Assembly: GCF_047663525.1 (NCBI RefSeq)
Contig: NC_092588.1
Location: 108,147,001-108,211,000, forward strand
Origin: Anas platyrhynchos
Lineage: Eukaryota; Chordata; Aves; Anseriformes; Anatidae
Direction of reading: 5' to 3'
Length of the DNA stretch: 64,000 bases
Shown here: one piece after another, positions 62,290-64,000 of the stretch
Numbering within the stretch: the stretch's first letter is position 1
Layout: each line of letters begins with the position of its first letter
Program-made: the position numbers and the translations under genes
The notes under the pieces: model-generated
What the model saw: only the letters and a program-made list of their open reading frames with translations
What the model was told of the DNA's origin: nothing
Databases searched by the model: none

Positions 62290-63520
62290 CTTAAAACAAA
62301 AACAAAAGAGTAAGGCTGTAAGCAGTTTCCATGTCCAGCTCTGTAACCAGCAGCCATGTATTCATTACTGCAACATTTGAAGCTTAAGACAGGAGAACTG
62401 AGGGGAAAGCTGATAATGCTTTTACTTTCAAAGCACAAGTGAGAAACACTGATGACCAAGGACTGCTACTTGAGTCTAATGTTTTCCTCTGATCTTTATG
62501 ATCACAGAATGGAAGGGCCCTTAAAAACTACCCCGTTCCAACCCCCCACCACACCAGCTTGCCCAATGCCCCATCCAGCCTGGCCTTGAGCACCTCCAGG
62601 GGTAGGGCATCCACAGCTGCTCTGGGCAGCCTGTGCCAGGGCCTCACCACCCTCACAGTGAAGGATTTCTTCCTAACATCTGATCTAGATCTTCCCTCTT
62701 TTAGTTTAAAGCTATTAGCCTTTGTCCTATCCCTACAACGTGATATCAAACGGTGATTGCCACGGAAGCAAGTTCTATGACTGATGGGCAAGGTGTGCTG
62801 GGATTGATGTGTGTCCAAGTCTGTCCCCATTCATTTAGGTAATGTCCATTTTTTTTTTTTATAGGGATGAAGGGGCACTACTGCCCTCTGCTCTCACTAA
62901 GATCTTAATCTGAAATGACTTCAGCAGCTCAAGCTATAAACCCCCAAGCAAGAATTAGTAAAATTATCCAATTCAACAAGTAACTGTAGCTCTAACCCTG
63001 AGACTGCTGCTTACTGTATGAAAAATGAGCTAATGCTTGTCCTAGAGGCTCTCTCCAGCGAAGCATTCATTAGGCACACTCAGGCTGTACCATCCTGCTC
63101 CCCTGCCTTACTATCACTTTCTTCTCATAAGAAGGTAGGAAGCTACAGCCCTGTAACATGCAAAAGCTTATTTAAATTTAGAAAAAATAATTCAAGCGAT
63201 ATCTGCATAAAGTAGTACCACCTTCAGTTTTTTTGGATACTTACCCCAAGATTTGTCCACAAACTGAACTGCAGCTTTTTTAACTGGATCTTTCTTGTTT
63301 GCAAGGGAAAAAAATTCATTTGCTGAAATGGAGATGAGCATCAATTACTAGGTTTAACACAGACAAACCTCGATGCAAACCTAAGGAAAACTGCATACCA
63401 CTTGTTCGGTTGGTGCCTGGGCCGTAGAGATGGCTGTACACGAAGTCTTTGGCTGTTTGTTGGTGGAGCCCTGTTAAGCTCTGATCTTTTAAGTGCATAG
63501 CTGTGTAGTTTCCTTTTGAC
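62228..63520 (-). CDS. NOL7: NOL7, 3' part (last three coding exons; gene continues past right edge)
   Basis: Nucleolar protein 7 is a small basic nucleolar protein linked to ribosome biogenesis. Three - strand exons, complement of 63399-63520, 63245-63322 and 62228-62289, join in phase (122 + 78 + 62 nt) and encode the last 86 residues. Diagnostic stretches are HLKDQSL, then SHLYGPGTNRTS (human has NSLYGPGTNRTT), then FFSLANKKDPVKKAAVQFV (human FLSLANKRLPVKRAAVQFL), ending in the basic FKKHWISRKM. The end is four residues shorter than the human protein as I remember it (RKMKTKK). Earlier exons must lie right of 63521; I found none up to 64000. In human, NOL7 is likewise convergent with RANBP9. 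Confidence 0.92.
62502..62757 (-). mobile_element. CR1 retrotransposon 3' fragment in the last NOL7 intron
   Basis: The - strand encodes the end of CR1 ORF2: DRTKANSFKLKEGRSRSDVR, then VVRPWHRLPRAAVDALPLEV, and the 3' tail with CAGAATGGAAGGGCC on the + strand. The LEVLKARLDGALGKLVWW ending belongs to a different CR1 type from the copies at 8.6 and 22.3 kb. It is truncated at its 5' end and lies in the same sense as NOL7. Confidence 0.9.
63245..63322 (-). CDS. NOL7: NOL7 penultimate coding exon
   Basis: On the - strand the 78-nt exon lies between AACATTTCAG-type acceptor sequence (ATTTCAG directly visible) and GTAAGT. It encodes NEFFSLANKKDPVKKAAVQF and VDKSW, the conserved C-terminal block of NOL7. 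It is too short to appear as an ORF. Confidence 0.93.
63399..63520 (-). CDS. NOL7: NOL7 third-from-last coding exon
   Basis: On the - strand the exon follows CTTTGAATAG and ends at AGTG|GTATGC. It encodes SKGNYTAMHLKDQSLTGLHQ, then QTAKDFVYSHLYGPGTNRTS. The 122 nt consist of one phase base, 40 codons and one base. The frame runs on into the intron until 63316. Confidence 0.93.
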
Positions 63521-63522
63521 CT

Positions 63523-63642
63523 ATTCAAAGAAAGATTTAAATCATTGTAGCATAGTTACTGAACCCAGAGCAACATTCACCCTTTAGTCAGTATTTTGCT
63601 GTCTGCACGGGCTTCTGATGATCAGCCAAGCTTTGCAGCAAT

Positions 63643-63682
<40 letters not shown>

Positions 63683-64000
63683 GGACTGCAAGTCTCAAAC
63701 TGGTCCTGCCAGAAGCTCCTGCAACTGTCCCCTACAGAATGAAATCCAGCAATTAAGTCCCCAGCAAGTGGACGTGAGGCAGAACACAGCAAAACTTCTA
63801 TTGGTGTGCTGATGCTGGCCTGGATAGCTCACACCAGGTGAGAGAGGAAAGACAGGATTCTTCTCAAAATTCCACTTTGAGGTGATACTGCCCAGTGGAA
63901 TCAAGAAAGCTTACCTGTGCACACACACACACTAATTCTACCTATGCACATGTTTGTAACTGTACCGATACAGCAAGAAGTGAACAAGATAAAGGAAGAA
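63523..64000 (-). other. NOL7 intronic sequence to window edge
   Basis: Apart from the AAT repeat and a short CA repeat near 63921-63932, I see no exon here. The - strand open frame at 63695-63904 does not resemble NOL7. Confidence 0.6.
63645..63681. repeat. AAT trinucleotide repeat in a NOL7 intron
   Basis: Twelve uninterrupted TAA units lie between the last visible NOL7 exon and the right edge of the window. Confidence 0.92.

Noticed and set aside
63695-63904. A further upstream NOL7 exon
   Set aside because: The translation has no NOL7-like residues and lacks the Lys/Glu-rich character expected there.

Overview
The window is vertebrate nuclear DNA, most likely from a bird. Evidence for this is CR1 non-LTR retrotransposon fragments of at least two types, GT-AG introns, a CpG-rich promoter, and the gene pair RANBP9/NOL7, which are also convergent neighbours on human chromosome 6p. 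The exact species cannot be told from the sequence.

Layout. Positions 1-22,600 are a gene-poor flank. It holds simple repeats, three CR1 3' ends, a strongly purine-biased stretch (about 4.08-5.78 kb), and no coding exon I can recognise. A CpG- and G-rich promoter region (about 22.8-24.4 kb) contains the first exon of RANBP9. The gene runs on the + strand to about 61.66 kb. I reconstructed 14 coding exons (23,158-60,839). Their joined length is 2,124 nt (707 codons plus stop), and every splice phase closes. The order is low-complexity N-terminus, SPRY, LisH, CTLH and CRA, the architecture of the RanBPM scaffold of the CTLH E3 ubiquitin ligase. On the - strand the last three coding exons of NOL7, a nucleolar protein, enter from the right edge and stop at 62,228. 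The two genes converge with predicted poly(A) sites roughly 280 bp apart.

Most notable: (1) a decayed tandem copy of RANBP9 exon 8 lies immediately upstream of the real exon, with a surviving acceptor, in-frame stops and no donor. (2) The exon 11/12 junction has two frame-compatible splice solutions, one adding 12 mostly acidic residues, and reading through the exon 11 donor stops within four codons. (3) The 5' region is open in the RANBP9 frame for 570 nt upstream of the assigned start. (4) There is a 23-nt microexon, a 12-bp minisatellite just inside intron 1, and a G-quadruplex-type repeat on the template strand of the first codons. No wholly new biological system is evident; the interest lies in gene-structure variants.
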